From Pseudomonadales bacterium (GTDB taxonomy: Bacteria; Pseudomonadota; Gammaproteobacteria; Pseudomonadales; Azotimanducaceae): DNA of 64,000 nt. The notes below the pieces were generated by a model. It did no database searches and was not told where the DNA came from. It was given only the letters and a program-made list of their open reading frames with translations. This document shows, piece after piece, positions 44,599 to 53,140 of this stretch (its first letter is position 1; each line of letters starts with the position of its first letter). Position numbers and translations under genes: made by a program. The stretch is taken from NCBI GenBank assembly GCA_029251375.1, contig JAQXDL010000049.1, positions 124,001-188,000 of the forward strand, given 5' to 3'.

Positions 44599-45195
44599 AT
44601 GAATCATATATTTGGGATCATGTTTCGACCTTCAAGTGAATGGGAAGCGATAAGGACCTCTAGCGAGAGCATTTTCCTTTGTTACCTAAAGTACGTGTTG
44701 CTGATTGGATTGTTGCCGCCGGTTGCTTGGTATATCGGCGCCACTGATATCGGCTGGCAATTGGGCAATCGATCAATTCGTATTACCCCTGAAAGTGCTT
44801 TGCAGATTATGACCTTGTTCTACTTGTCGATCTTAATCGGCATTGGTGTTCTTGGTTACATGGTGCATTGGATGGCGGAGACCTATGAGGTAGGTGGTTC
44901 TACTCTCGGCAAAGGCATCAAGATCGCAGCATATACCTGCACGCCGATGTTCTTGTGTGGCATTACGGGTTTCTATCCTGTGCTTTGGCTCGATATTCTA
45001 CTCGGATGTGCTGCAGCGGCTTATACGGTGTATCTACTTTATATCGGGGTGCCAATTGTGATGCAAATTCCAAAGGAGCGCGGCTTTTTATTCGCAAGTG
45101 CGCTGGTTGCGGTTGGACTGGTCATGTGCGCGGCACTGCTAGGAGCCACAGTTATGCTCTGGGAAATGGGCGCGATGCCTGTCTTTACTGACTAG
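44599..45195 (+). CDS. Yip1-domain membrane protein
   Basis: 198 residues with four to five membrane helices. The start FGIMFRPSSEWEAIRTSSESIFLCYLKYVLLIGLLPP is typical of the bacterial Yip1/DUF1282 group (the MxRPxxxW motif), with GNRSIRITPESALQI and a central repeat of glycine-rich helices following. It begins two bases after the ccoS stop, so it is in the same transcript. Function unknown; unrelated to oxidase assembly as far as known. Confidence 0.82.
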   Translation: MNHIFGIMFRPSSEWEAIRTSSESIFLCYLKYVLLIGLLPPVAWYIGATDIGWQLGNRSIRITPESALQIMTLFYLSILIGIGVLGYMVHWMAETYEVGGSTLGKGIKIAAYTCTPMFLCGITGFYPVLWLDILLGCAAAAYTVYLLYIGVPIVMQIPKERGFLFASALVAVGLVMCAALLGATVMLWEMGAMPVFTD

Positions 45196-45312
45196 CGATT
45201 GGACCCCGTGACTAGATTCCGAAGCGGATAGGTAATAAATAGGTAGAGAATAGAAGTCGAAAAGGGATCGATGCGTAATACAAGCGAGTGCTGCTGGCGC
45301 GTCAAAACCTCG

Positions 45313-45380
45313 GTTCCTCTTCACATACACATACATACATATACATACACACATACATATACACATACATAGACATAAGA
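45313..45380. repeat. Low-complexity (CATA/CACA)n microsatellite
   Basis: From about 45313 the sequence is made almost wholly of CATA, CACA and TACA units, for example ACATACATACATATACA, for about 65 bases. It falls in the gap between two converging genes. The frame on the minus strand through it (MCICMCVCICMYVYVK) is a byproduct of the repeat, not a protein. Such runs are rare in bacteria and prone to length change. Confidence 0.9.
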
Positions 45381-45421
45381 AAGCATCAGCGCTCAAGAAG
45401 CCCCAGTGCTCTGTGAAGTGT

Positions 45422-46717
45422 TTACGAGTAGCCGGTATCTATTGAGCGAATGCTCGGCATAAGAAATGCAGATAGGATTGTCAGTAACATCAACATTACA
45501 CCGCTCGTGATCAGACCCGCCTGAATACTATAGTTATCCACGATGTAGCCGATGGGTATAATCCCAATAGGCATGAGCCCATGAGACATCATGTCGATAC
45601 TCATCACCCGCCCACGCATGTTCTGCTCTACCTGAAGTTGTACAAGGCTTCGGTTCATTGACATGTTGATAGCTGACAAAAAACCAATACATCCAATGGT
45701 TATTGTCGACCAAAAAATACTATCTGTTGTTGCAAAAATAGCAACAGCGGCGCCCCAGCAAAGGCTCGTGAATAACGTCCAGTTTCCTTTGTGCTTGAGT
45801 GACACAAGCCTTGCGAGGACGAGAGAGCCGCCAATGGCACCAATACCCATTGCGGTCATCAAAAAGCCGAGGTCGTCCGGTCCGCCTAGGAGCACGTCCG
45901 TGTTAAATGCCGGTAGAAATGTATTGATAGATATGCCGAACAAAAATGGGTAGATAGATAGTAATATGAGCCCTCCCACGATAGGCGACCCGATGACGTA
46001 ATTCATCCCCTCGATGAGATCGGTCATAGGACCATTGTTGTTAGTCCTGTTCGGCTCACAATCATGTTTGATGAATGCGACTGTCACCGCGGAGGTGATA
46101 TACAGAACTGATAGGACGACGTAGACAAGTCCAACCCCATAGGAGGACGTGGTATCACCTTCGGCGAACATGGCGATCATGAAGCCGGCGAGGGCGGGAC
46201 CAAGGATTCTAGATAAATTCCAAGAGGCCGTATTAAATGCCATGGCATTAAACATGAGTTTCTCGCCAACAATTTCTGGAATGAGTGCGGTTCTTGCCGG
46301 AATTGAAATCGCCAAGGCGGTGCCGTTAAAAAAGCCAACCACGATAAAATGCTCGAAGGTGACTTGATCGTTGACGACCACATAGGCCATAGCGAGTGTC
46401 GCGATGCCATTTGCGAGGGGAGCCCATGTGATGATCGGTTTTTTGTTGATCCTGTCGGCCAGCACGCCGCCTATCGGTGAAAAAATAATTTGCGGCAACA
46501 TGAATGCGAGGGTGACATAGGTAAGATTCATCGCCGACGATGTCATCTCATAGACAAGCCAACCTTGGGCAACGAGTTGCATATTCATTGCGAAAGCCGA
46601 ACCTAGCATGCCGATCCATAGATAACGATAGTCCGAGATTTTTAAAGAAGCGAATGTACTTTTGTCATGATTGACCGTTGGAATGGTCGCACCAGGTTCC
46701 TGCACCGGTGAGTTCAA
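45422..46717 (-). CDS. MFS transporter (EntS/MFS_3-like exporter family)
   Basis: 431-residue membrane protein with about twelve hydrophobic segments. MFS motif A is seen as GGVLADRINKKPII between helices 2 and 3. The sequence belongs to the group of siderophore/drug exporters such as EntS. It is a single gene ending close to the microsatellite; no regulator adjoins it. The substrate is not known. Confidence 0.88.
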   Translation of the reverse strand: MNSPVQEPGATIPTVNHDKSTFASLKISDYRYLWIGMLGSAFAMNMQLVAQGWLVYEMTSSAMNLTYVTLAFMLPQIIFSPIGGVLADRINKKPIITWAPLANGIATLAMAYVVVNDQVTFEHFIVVGFFNGTALAISIPARTALIPEIVGEKLMFNAMAFNTASWNLSRILGPALAGFMIAMFAEGDTTSSYGVGLVYVVLSVLYITSAVTVAFIKHDCEPNRTNNNGPMTDLIEGMNYVIGSPIVGGLILLSIYPFLFGISINTFLPAFNTDVLLGGPDDLGFLMTAMGIGAIGGSLVLARLVSLKHKGNWTLFTSLCWGAAVAIFATTDSIFWSTITIGCIGFLSAINMSMNRSLVQLQVEQNMRGRVMSIDMMSHGLMPIGIIPIGYIVDNYSIQAGLITSGVMLMLLTILSAFLMPSIRSIDTGYS

Positions 46718-46895
46718 AATGATATTCCACTTAAGAAAGTTATCTGAGTATAGCGGAACTAGGCGGTTGAGAATATTGCGCTGATGAGGTCATTGCGAGC
46801 CTGTGGCATCGGAGGCCATTAGATGCTAGAACCCGGTTAGTGCAGCAAGCGCAGTCATTGTCACTTGGCTAGCCAACAACGCCCGCACAGGTTTG

Positions 46896-47324
46896 TTAAA
46901 AAAGCGGTTTAAGCAATACCACTGCGGTGTCTCGAGGTATCGTCCAGGTTGGGTTTTTGTCGAGCTGGTACGTTTGATTAGATAAGCGCAGTCGCTCAGC
47001 GCCGGTCACCGTCTCAGCTTTGGCATAAAATCTGATCTCACCTAATTGAATCCGAATGATGGGTTCCTCTCTCAAGTTTAGATACCAATCTGGTTTTGCC
47101 TGCGCCTTATTGTTTTTTGCAATCACAAGGTAATCATCATTATATTTAATATAAGGCAGACCGCTAATTTCAGCGTGCTCAGAGTAGCGTCCTTGGGTCG
47201 TGACAAGCATGACAGCGATGTCCGCGTCGTGTTCGAATTCGTGCTTTATGGAAGTAAAGGGTTGCTTCGCAGTGGCACTGTCGGTGGCGATCTGATCGGC
47301 ATGAGGTGCTTGGTTTGCAGTCAT
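46896..47324 (-). CDS. DUF385/F420-dependent quinone reductase-like protein
   Basis: Split-barrel flavin-type protein of 142 residues. The pattern VMLVTTQGRYSEHAEISGLPYIKYNDDYLVIAKN, then PDWYLNLREEPIIRIQLGEIRFYAKAETVTGAERLRL, is that of the Ddn/Rv3547-like group, which use cofactor F420H2 or heme-like ligands and are common in actinobacteria. No F420 biosynthesis gene is in view. It is a single gene between an MFS gene and an acyl-CoA dehydrogenase. It might use another flavin. Confidence 0.72.
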   Translation of the reverse strand: MTANQAPHADQIATDSATAKQPFTSIKHEFEHDADIAVMLVTTQGRYSEHAEISGLPYIKYNDDYLVIAKNNKAQAKPDWYLNLREEPIIRIQLGEIRFYAKAETVTGAERLRLSNQTYQLDKNPTWTIPRDTAVVLLKPLF

Positions 47325-47510
47325 ATCGGCCTGTCCTACTATTAGTCTTCTTAGGATGTCGATGAAGGGCTGTACGTGGGGGTGAAGGAGCGGGCTAGGC
47401 CACGTCTCCGAACGGAGGCTTATGGTGTGTGAGCGGGTGGCTCTATGTGGGGGCTGTGACGGGTGTCACAGCCCGAACGTAAATATACGCGGAGCGAAAA
47501 AATACAGGAC

Positions 47511-48698
47511 CTATTCAGGTAGAGCAAGTACCCGCTTCGCGATAATGTTCATTTGTACCTCGTTGGTGCCACCATAAATGGTGACAGCTCGATTGCTGAG
47601 CCAGTTTTTTGTGGTTTCAAGTTCTAAGCCTGAGAAACCTTCGCCATCCCAACCAATACCTTGCGTGCCCATGAGCTTCGATTTGAGTTCAGCACCATCG
47701 CGAGCAAGGTTTGCGCCCACTAATTTAAAAATAGAGGTAGTTGTGCCAAGTGTTTTACCTGACATGTTTTCTTCGCCAACGCGCTGAGCGGTGAGTGTGA
47801 AGGCACGTTCAAGCATGCTGTGGTTTAAGACTTCTTCTCTCGCCCCCGCATCAGCGATTTTGCCGTTACTCTCTCCGGTGTATTGCTTCGCTAGCGCAAC
47901 AAACTCATTTTTCTTGGGCTTTTTCTTCTTGCCGCCGCCGCCATTCATGCCGCCGATGCCAGAGCGCTCGAATTGAAGGAGTCGTTTACCAACTGTCCAG
48001 CCCTTGCCCATTTCGCCGATAAGGTCTTCACGACTGGCGATTGCATCATCGAGGAATGTCTCACAAAACGGAGACGAGCCCGATATCAACGAAATTGGCT
48101 TGATGGTCACACCAGGTTGATGCATATCAAGCAATACGAAACTGATGCCGTCATGTTTTGATGCTTCGAAATCAGTGCGAACAAGCGCGAACATCCAATC
48201 AGCGTGCTGTGCACCCGAGGTCCAGATTTTCTGACCGTTGATAACGAAGTTGTCACCGTCAATGATGGCTTTACATTGTAGTGCAGCGAGATCAGAGCCG
48301 GCGCCCGGTTCACTATAACCCTGACACCAGGACACTTCTCCACTCACAATTTTAGGGATGTGGCGCTGTTTTTGCTCCTCAGTACCAACTTCTAAGAGGG
48401 TCGGTCCTATCATGGACAAGCCCATTCCCGTCGAGGCTGGGATAGCTTTGATGCGTCCCATTTCCTGAGCAAGTATCTGTGCTTCGTCTCGACTTAAACC
48501 GCCTCCAGTGTATTCTTTGGGCCACATAGGTGCTGTCCAACCTCTTGCTGCCATGACTTTCAGCCAACTACGCGCTTCGTCCGTGTCATATACTTCATGG
48601 GCATCTTCCCAATGGAAAGAGCGATTTCGCATCGACTCCGGGCAGTTAGCCTCGAGCCATTCGCGAGTTTCTTCGCGGAAGGTGTTGAGATCGGTCAT
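47511..48698 (-). CDS. Acyl-CoA dehydrogenase
   Basis: FAD enzyme of 395 residues. Typical segments include SWCQGYSEPGAGSDLAALQ, GDNFVINGQKIWTSGAQHADWMF and, at the C-terminus, WLSNRAVTIYGGTNEVQMNIIAKRVLALPE. A low-complexity insert (GGMNGGGGKKKKPKKNEF) at about residues 250-267 is unusual and lies in a loop near the middle of the protein. It is a third acyl-CoA dehydrogenase in the window, and resembles the one at 22142 in its C-terminal motif. The substrate is unknown. Confidence 0.93.
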   Translation of the reverse strand: MTDLNTFREETREWLEANCPESMRNRSFHWEDAHEVYDTDEARSWLKVMAARGWTAPMWPKEYTGGGLSRDEAQILAQEMGRIKAIPASTGMGLSMIGPTLLEVGTEEQKQRHIPKIVSGEVSWCQGYSEPGAGSDLAALQCKAIIDGDNFVINGQKIWTSGAQHADWMFALVRTDFEASKHDGISFVLLDMHQPGVTIKPISLISGSSPFCETFLDDAIASREDLIGEMGKGWTVGKRLLQFERSGIGGMNGGGGKKKKPKKNEFVALAKQYTGESNGKIADAGAREEVLNHSMLERAFTLTAQRVGEENMSGKTLGTTTSIFKLVGANLARDGAELKSKLMGTQGIGWDGEGFSGLELETTKNWLSNRAVTIYGGTNEVQMNIIAKRVLALPE

Positions 48699-49099
48699 TT
48701 ACATACTCCTATAAAAAAAAGTTGGCGCGGTGAGGAAGCTTTAAGGAAGAGGCTTCCAACGTCTTCGCGCTACTCATAGACAACGAGTCACTGAGGATTG
48801 GTATAAAAGGTTACGGTAAGAACGGAGCGTTGGATCTGAGGAAAATTCAACCCGTTAGGGGCGGAAGTTTAAATTATCGGTTTGACGACAGCAATGCAGA
48901 GAAGGTTTTGATTGAGGTGGTGAATCTCCAACTATTCGCATCGATGCAGTCCAGTTTTTGTATATATCTAGATAGGGCTGTAAAGGGCCCGTCAGGGTGA
49001 TCTGACTTTCCGCTAAGATAGTACAGTAAGTGGTTATGCAGTAATGATAACGTTAGAATCGCGACATTCACCGATAGAAAAAAATAGGTAGTTTAGGAA
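48699..49099. other. Divergent intergenic region, acyl-CoA dehydrogenase/ctaA
   Basis: About 400 bases between divergent genes, carrying both promoters by position. I see no gene, repeat or strong hairpin, and no tRNA-like fold. The AT-rich stretch at about 48958-48972 (TTTTTGTATATATC) is a possible promoter element. Confidence 0.4.
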
Positions 49100-50122
49100 G
49101 TGACGAGTCAAAATAAAACGATTGCCATGTGGCTAACAACCGTCTGCGCCACCATCTTCGCGATGGTGGTGGTTGGTGGAATAACGCGCCTCACTGAAAG
49201 TGGATTGTCGATGGTAGATTGGCGCCCTGTCATGGGTGTAATACCGCCGATATCTGATGCTGAATGGGCGCAAGCCTTTAACGATTACAAACAGTTTCCA
49301 GAGTATCAAAAGATCAATGCGGGGATGGCGCTAGCCGAATTCAAGTCGATTTTCTATTGGGAGTTCGGGCATCGTGTGTTGGGTCGCTTTATCGGCCTGG
49401 TATATTTTGTACCTTTTCTGTACTTTTTAGTACGCAAGCAGATTCCAACCGGTTATCAGTTAAAGCTTTGGATCGGTTTACTACTTGGTGGCTCGCAAGG
49501 GTTGATGGGATGGTACATGGTAAAAAGTGGATTGATCGATATGCCTAGAGTGAGTCACTACCGGCTTGCAGCTCACCTTGGGCTTGCACTCATCATTATC
49601 GCCTATCTTTTCTGGTTGGTACTGTCATTGGTCAATGTTTCGCGGCAAGGTTCTAGTCAAGCTTTCTTGCGAGGAACCTATTTGCTGGTTGGGCTGGTGA
49701 TCTTGCAGATCGTTTACGGCGCTTTTGTTGCAGGTAGTCATTCCGGTTATGGTTTCAACACGTTCCCCTTGATGAATGGCGACTTCATCCCAGATTTAGC
49801 ATTTGCAATTTTACCGTTCTGGCACAATCTCTTTGAGAACAATGCGATGCTCCAGTTCGTGCACCGATGGGTTGGTGCAGCGGTTTTGTTGGTGGCGTTA
49901 ATTCTCACTATCAAGGCCAAGCAATCAGGATCAAAGGCGATTTTCAATGCCATGCTCATGTGCTTCTGCGGCATTGTCGTACAGTTCTTACTGGGCGTTT
50001 TCACCTTGGTGTACGTGGTGCCCATCGAATTGGCGAGTATTCATCAAGCAGGTGCATGTATTGTGGTGTTGTTGTTGGTCAATTTAACTTTTCGAGCGCA
50101 GCTCGATCCTCAACAGACATGA
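49100..50122 (+). CDS. ctaA: Heme A synthase (CtaA/COX15)
   Basis: Converts heme O to heme A for aa3-type oxidases, 340 residues, eight membrane segments. The start WLTTVCATIFAMVVVGGITRLTESGLSMVDW carries the family motif (GGxTRLTxSGLSMxxW); histidine motifs are seen in FYWEFGHRVLGR and in QFVHRWVGA. The start is GTG at 49100. Its stop overlaps the ATG of nadE (ATGA), so the two genes are translationally coupled, an unusual pair. It implies that a heme A oxidase is encoded elsewhere in the genome. Confidence 0.93.
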   Translation: MTSQNKTIAMWLTTVCATIFAMVVVGGITRLTESGLSMVDWRPVMGVIPPISDAEWAQAFNDYKQFPEYQKINAGMALAEFKSIFYWEFGHRVLGRFIGLVYFVPFLYFLVRKQIPTGYQLKLWIGLLLGGSQGLMGWYMVKSGLIDMPRVSHYRLAAHLGLALIIIAYLFWLVLSLVNVSRQGSSQAFLRGTYLLVGLVILQIVYGAFVAGSHSGYGFNTFPLMNGDFIPDLAFAILPFWHNLFENNAMLQFVHRWVGAAVLLVALILTIKAKQSGSKAIFNAMLMCFCGIVVQFLLGVFTLVYVVPIELASIHQAGACIVVLLLVNLTFRAQLDPQQT

Positions 50123-51882
50123 AAGTCTGTCTTGCTCAGATCAATACCACACCGGGTGATTTCGACGGAAATCTCCGCGCGATCAAGCAAGGTATTGATG
50201 CTGGGTCTGCTGGCGCGGCAGATCTTGTGGTGTTTCCTGAACTCACAATCCCCGGCTATCTGAGTCAGGATCTGATTTATCAGCCGAAATTCATTGATCG
50301 CAATCTTGAGGTCCTGCAGGAAGTTATCGATTATTCAGCAGACTTGTCGCCAAGCCTGCATATTGTTGTTGGTTGCATAGAGCTGAATGAAAGTGTGGGT
50401 AAACCCTATTTCAATGTTGCAATAGTGATTGCTGCAGGTCGGATAGTCGGACGTTACATCAAACAGTTGCTGCCTTTTTACGACGTCTTTGATGAGCTAC
50501 GTTATTTTGAGGCTGGCAATGAACTGCTCGTGCTGGAAATAGCCGGATCAAAGGTAGGCTTCACAATTTGTGAAGACCTTTGGAACGACAAAGGCTCTGA
50601 TGATTATAATTACGCCGATAATCCCATGGAAATGTATCGACAAGCTGGGGTGACAACAATCGTTTCGCTCAACAGTTCTCCCTTTGTTGAGGGTAAACCT
50701 TGGAATCGACTAAATATGATTGCGCCAGGTTCTGAGCCCGATATCACCGTGGTATACGTGAACCAGCGTGGTGGCCAAGACGAACTAGTTTTTGATGGAC
50801 AAAGTTTCGTTGTGCGTAACGGTGATCTCCTGCATCTTTGCGAAGCGCTGTTCGAGGACTCATTTGATTTAGTGGATATTAGTCGGGTCAAGCCGATCGA
50901 GTCGAAGGTTTATAAGCTCGAACACAGAGAACATAGGTCGCCTAACCTGAAAGATTTGCTCGTGTTGTGTTTACGAGACTATGTGGTGAAATCGGGTTTT
51001 TCAAAATTGGTATTGGCTTCGAGCGGTGGCGTAGATAGCGCTGTTGTCTGCAAGCTTGCTTGCGAGGCTGTAGGTCCGGAAAATGTACACGCGATAAGAA
51101 TGCCGTCTAAGTTCAGTAGTCTTCACTCCCGCGAAGACGCGATTAAGCTGCATGAGAACCTCGGTTGTTGGGATTATGAGATGGAAATTGATCATGAGCC
51201 TACTGTACAGTTACTTAATGAACGTTATCGAAGTAGTGCCACAATGATGTTGGAAGATGGCCCGATAAATACTAAACTAACGGCAGGCGACTATAATTCC
51301 ATCGCTGACGAAAACATACAGGCTAGAATGCGTGATCTTTACGTAATGCATTTCAGTAATGCTTTTGGTGCGATGCCACTTTCGACCGGCAATAAGACGG
51401 AGTCAGCCTGTGGTTATTACACCCACTTCGATATGAACTTTAGTTTTGCACCGATAAAAGATTTGTACAAATATCAGGTTGTTGATATTGCTAAAGCTTT
51501 CAAAGACATTCCTGACAATATATGGCAAAAGCCGCCTAGTGCAGAACTGGCGCATGGCCAAACCGATGAAGAGAGTTTGTTGCCCTATGCGATACTTGAT
51601 CCTATTGTGAGGGCATACGTCGAAGACTACGTCAGCACGTATGCGGAGTTCTCGATCTGGTTGCATCGTCACTTAAAGGCAAAGGCAAAAATCAGTATGG
51701 ATATCGATGTGCTGCGGCAATGGTCAGAGCAGCCCATCCAGGCGCAAAAAGATTTTGAAAAGATCTCCGGTCTGATCGGTAGAATGGAATTTAAAAGAAG
51801 GCAAACGTGTCCTGGCACTAAAGTCTCAAAAGTTGCATTTGGTATCGGCAGGCGCATCCCAATTGTAGAGAAGTGGTCCTAG
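50119..51882 (+). CDS. nadE: NAD synthetase, glutamine-dependent
   Basis: Makes NAD from deamido-NAD, 587 residues. I chose the ATG at 50119 (MKVCLAQINTTPGDFDGNL); the open frame extends upstream to 49867 but that part lies inside ctaA. The N-terminal glutaminase is a nitrilase-fold domain with Glu in VFPELTIPGY, Lys in RYIKQLLPFYDVFDE and Cys in FTICEDLW; the synthetase domain has the pyrophosphate loop LASSGGVDSAVV at about 300-310. Motifs are intact. It is coupled to ctaA by an ATGA overlap. Confidence 0.95.
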   Translation: MKVCLAQINTTPGDFDGNLRAIKQGIDAGSAGAADLVVFPELTIPGYLSQDLIYQPKFIDRNLEVLQEVIDYSADLSPSLHIVVGCIELNESVGKPYFNVAIVIAAGRIVGRYIKQLLPFYDVFDELRYFEAGNELLVLEIAGSKVGFTICEDLWNDKGSDDYNYADNPMEMYRQAGVTTIVSLNSSPFVEGKPWNRLNMIAPGSEPDITVVYVNQRGGQDELVFDGQSFVVRNGDLLHLCEALFEDSFDLVDISRVKPIESKVYKLEHREHRSPNLKDLLVLCLRDYVVKSGFSKLVLASSGGVDSAVVCKLACEAVGPENVHAIRMPSKFSSLHSREDAIKLHENLGCWDYEMEIDHEPTVQLLNERYRSSATMMLEDGPINTKLTAGDYNSIADENIQARMRDLYVMHFSNAFGAMPLSTGNKTESACGYYTHFDMNFSFAPIKDLYKYQVVDIAKAFKDIPDNIWQKPPSAELAHGQTDEESLLPYAILDPIVRAYVEDYVSTYAEFSIWLHRHLKAKAKISMDIDVLRQWSEQPIQAQKDFEKISGLIGRMEFKRRQTCPGTKVSKVAFGIGRRIPIVEKWS

Positions 51883-52062
51883 GCTTTATTTAGAGTATAT
51901 TTCGTGCCAAATTGACCACCTGTCTGATTCAAAAAAAGCCAACTTGGGTTCAATGAATGATAAAATTAAAGGCATTGCGTCAGCGCAAAGATTACAAATG
52001 AAAGATCACGGATGAAAGATCAATCAAATTCAAAATTCGATAAGAAAAGGTAGGGACAACGA

Positions 52063-52505
52063 ATGGCTAACTACACAAGGGTTCTATTAGCGCTTGATTT
52101 CCACAACGATAACCACGCCATTATCGAAAAGGCAAAAAAGTTGCGGCGGACAATGGCGCAGAGCTAGCGATATTACATGTCATCGAACCGTTGATGATGG
52201 CCTATGCGGCCGACAATATGAGTTTCGGGCAAGAAATGGTTGCCGTACAGACGGGTGTTAGAAAAAATGCCCAAGCTCGCTTGAAAGAAATCGGTGACAA
52301 TTTAGGGGTTGCCGATGAACAGCAGCTGCTTCGCGAAGGGCAACCGGCGAGGGAAGTACACGCCGCTGTTAAAGAGCATGATATAGACCTTATTGTTATG
52401 GGTACGCATGGCCAATCAGGCCTGCAACTGCTGCTTGGTTCGACTGCAAATAGTGTTTTGCATGGTGTCTCCTGCGACGTGCTGACAGTGCGCGTTACTG
52501 ACTAA
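52063..52505 (+). CDS. Universal stress protein with a -1 frameshift at a slippery site
   Basis: Nucleotide-binding stress protein of the UspA family. The ATG at 52063 (MANYTRVLLALDFHN) follows a good binding site, but the frame stops at a TAG at 52165. The rest of the family's sequence is one base back: VAADNGAELAILHVIEPLMM onward, then the ATP motif GTHGQSGLQLLLGSTANSV. The switch falls exactly on A AAA AAG (52134-52140), the dnaX-type slippery heptamer in the right phase, giving KAKK/VAADNG. A single read of 147 residues would be restored. It may be programmed frameshifting, a sequencing error or an early pseudogene. Confidence 0.82.
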
Positions 52506-52543
52506 CTAGCGGGTATCTTAATTCGCCGGTTTTGTTGCCAAAG

Positions 52544-52939
52544 TCAGGCGACCCAGACGCTTAAGATGCCTAATGGGTTGTGTGTCATTGCGACAGAGAC
52601 GATGTAGCTGAACGTCAGTATAGCGAAGATTAGGGCGACGAGGCGGATGCGCTTCGTCTTGCCTCTGCCAAGGGCGATTATGCCAAGACCGATATAGGCT
52701 AAAAGCGCTAGTAATTTTGCGGTCAACCAGCCATCGACAAACGGATATTGATTGATGTTGAATGCCAAGTAGATTGCCGAGGTCAGTAGTGCGGTATCAA
52801 TGATGTGCGGCAAGATCTTGACGATTTTATGGGTCAGCAATGGATGATCTAACAACATCCATAAGCCTCTGACTGTGAAGAGCGTTATGGAAATGCTTAC
52901 GCAGGTTATGTGGATATAAAAAGCCATTGGATAGCCCAT
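52544..52939 (-). CDS. SirB-family membrane protein
   Basis: 131-residue membrane protein with four hydrophobic segments, starting MGYPMAFYIHITCVSISITLFTVRGLWMLLDHPLL, which is the SirB family start. PHIIDTALLTSAIYLAFNINQYP and FVDGWLTAKLLALLAYIGLG are further family motifs. SirB proteins are widespread in gammaproteobacteria and of unknown function. It is a single gene, convergent with the usp gene. Confidence 0.87.
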   Translation of the reverse strand: MGYPMAFYIHITCVSISITLFTVRGLWMLLDHPLLTHKIVKILPHIIDTALLTSAIYLAFNINQYPFVDGWLTAKLLALLAYIGLGIIALGRGKTKRIRLVALIFAILTFSYIVSVAMTHNPLGILSVWVA

Positions 52940-53140
52940 AAAAGGTTGTCCAAATAAATAATGCTAAGGGTATGCGAAATTCAAAATCGTATCCTAGCGT
53001 TTCAGTATCAACAGGGTGTTTATCGTTAGTCAAAAAACGTGCTTTAAGGCAGTTCGATGTAAGTTCCTCGCAATGTGTTTGCCAAGTGAAAGCAGTACCC
53101 GTTAGTTTTAGTAAATTAGATCACAATCTAAGGATCAAGA

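Noticed and set aside
45139-45396. Frame MSADAFLCLCMCICMCVCICMYVYVK on the minus strand
   Set aside because: It is a read of the microsatellite; Cys/Ile/Met repeats follow from the CATA units.
48699-49099. Possible tRNA or small RNA in the acyl-CoA dehydrogenase/ctaA gap
   Set aside because: I could not fold a cloverleaf or any strong hairpin there.
49867-50118. Open frame upstream of nadE
   Set aside because: It is inside ctaA in another frame; the ATG at 50119 matches the normal NadE N-terminus.
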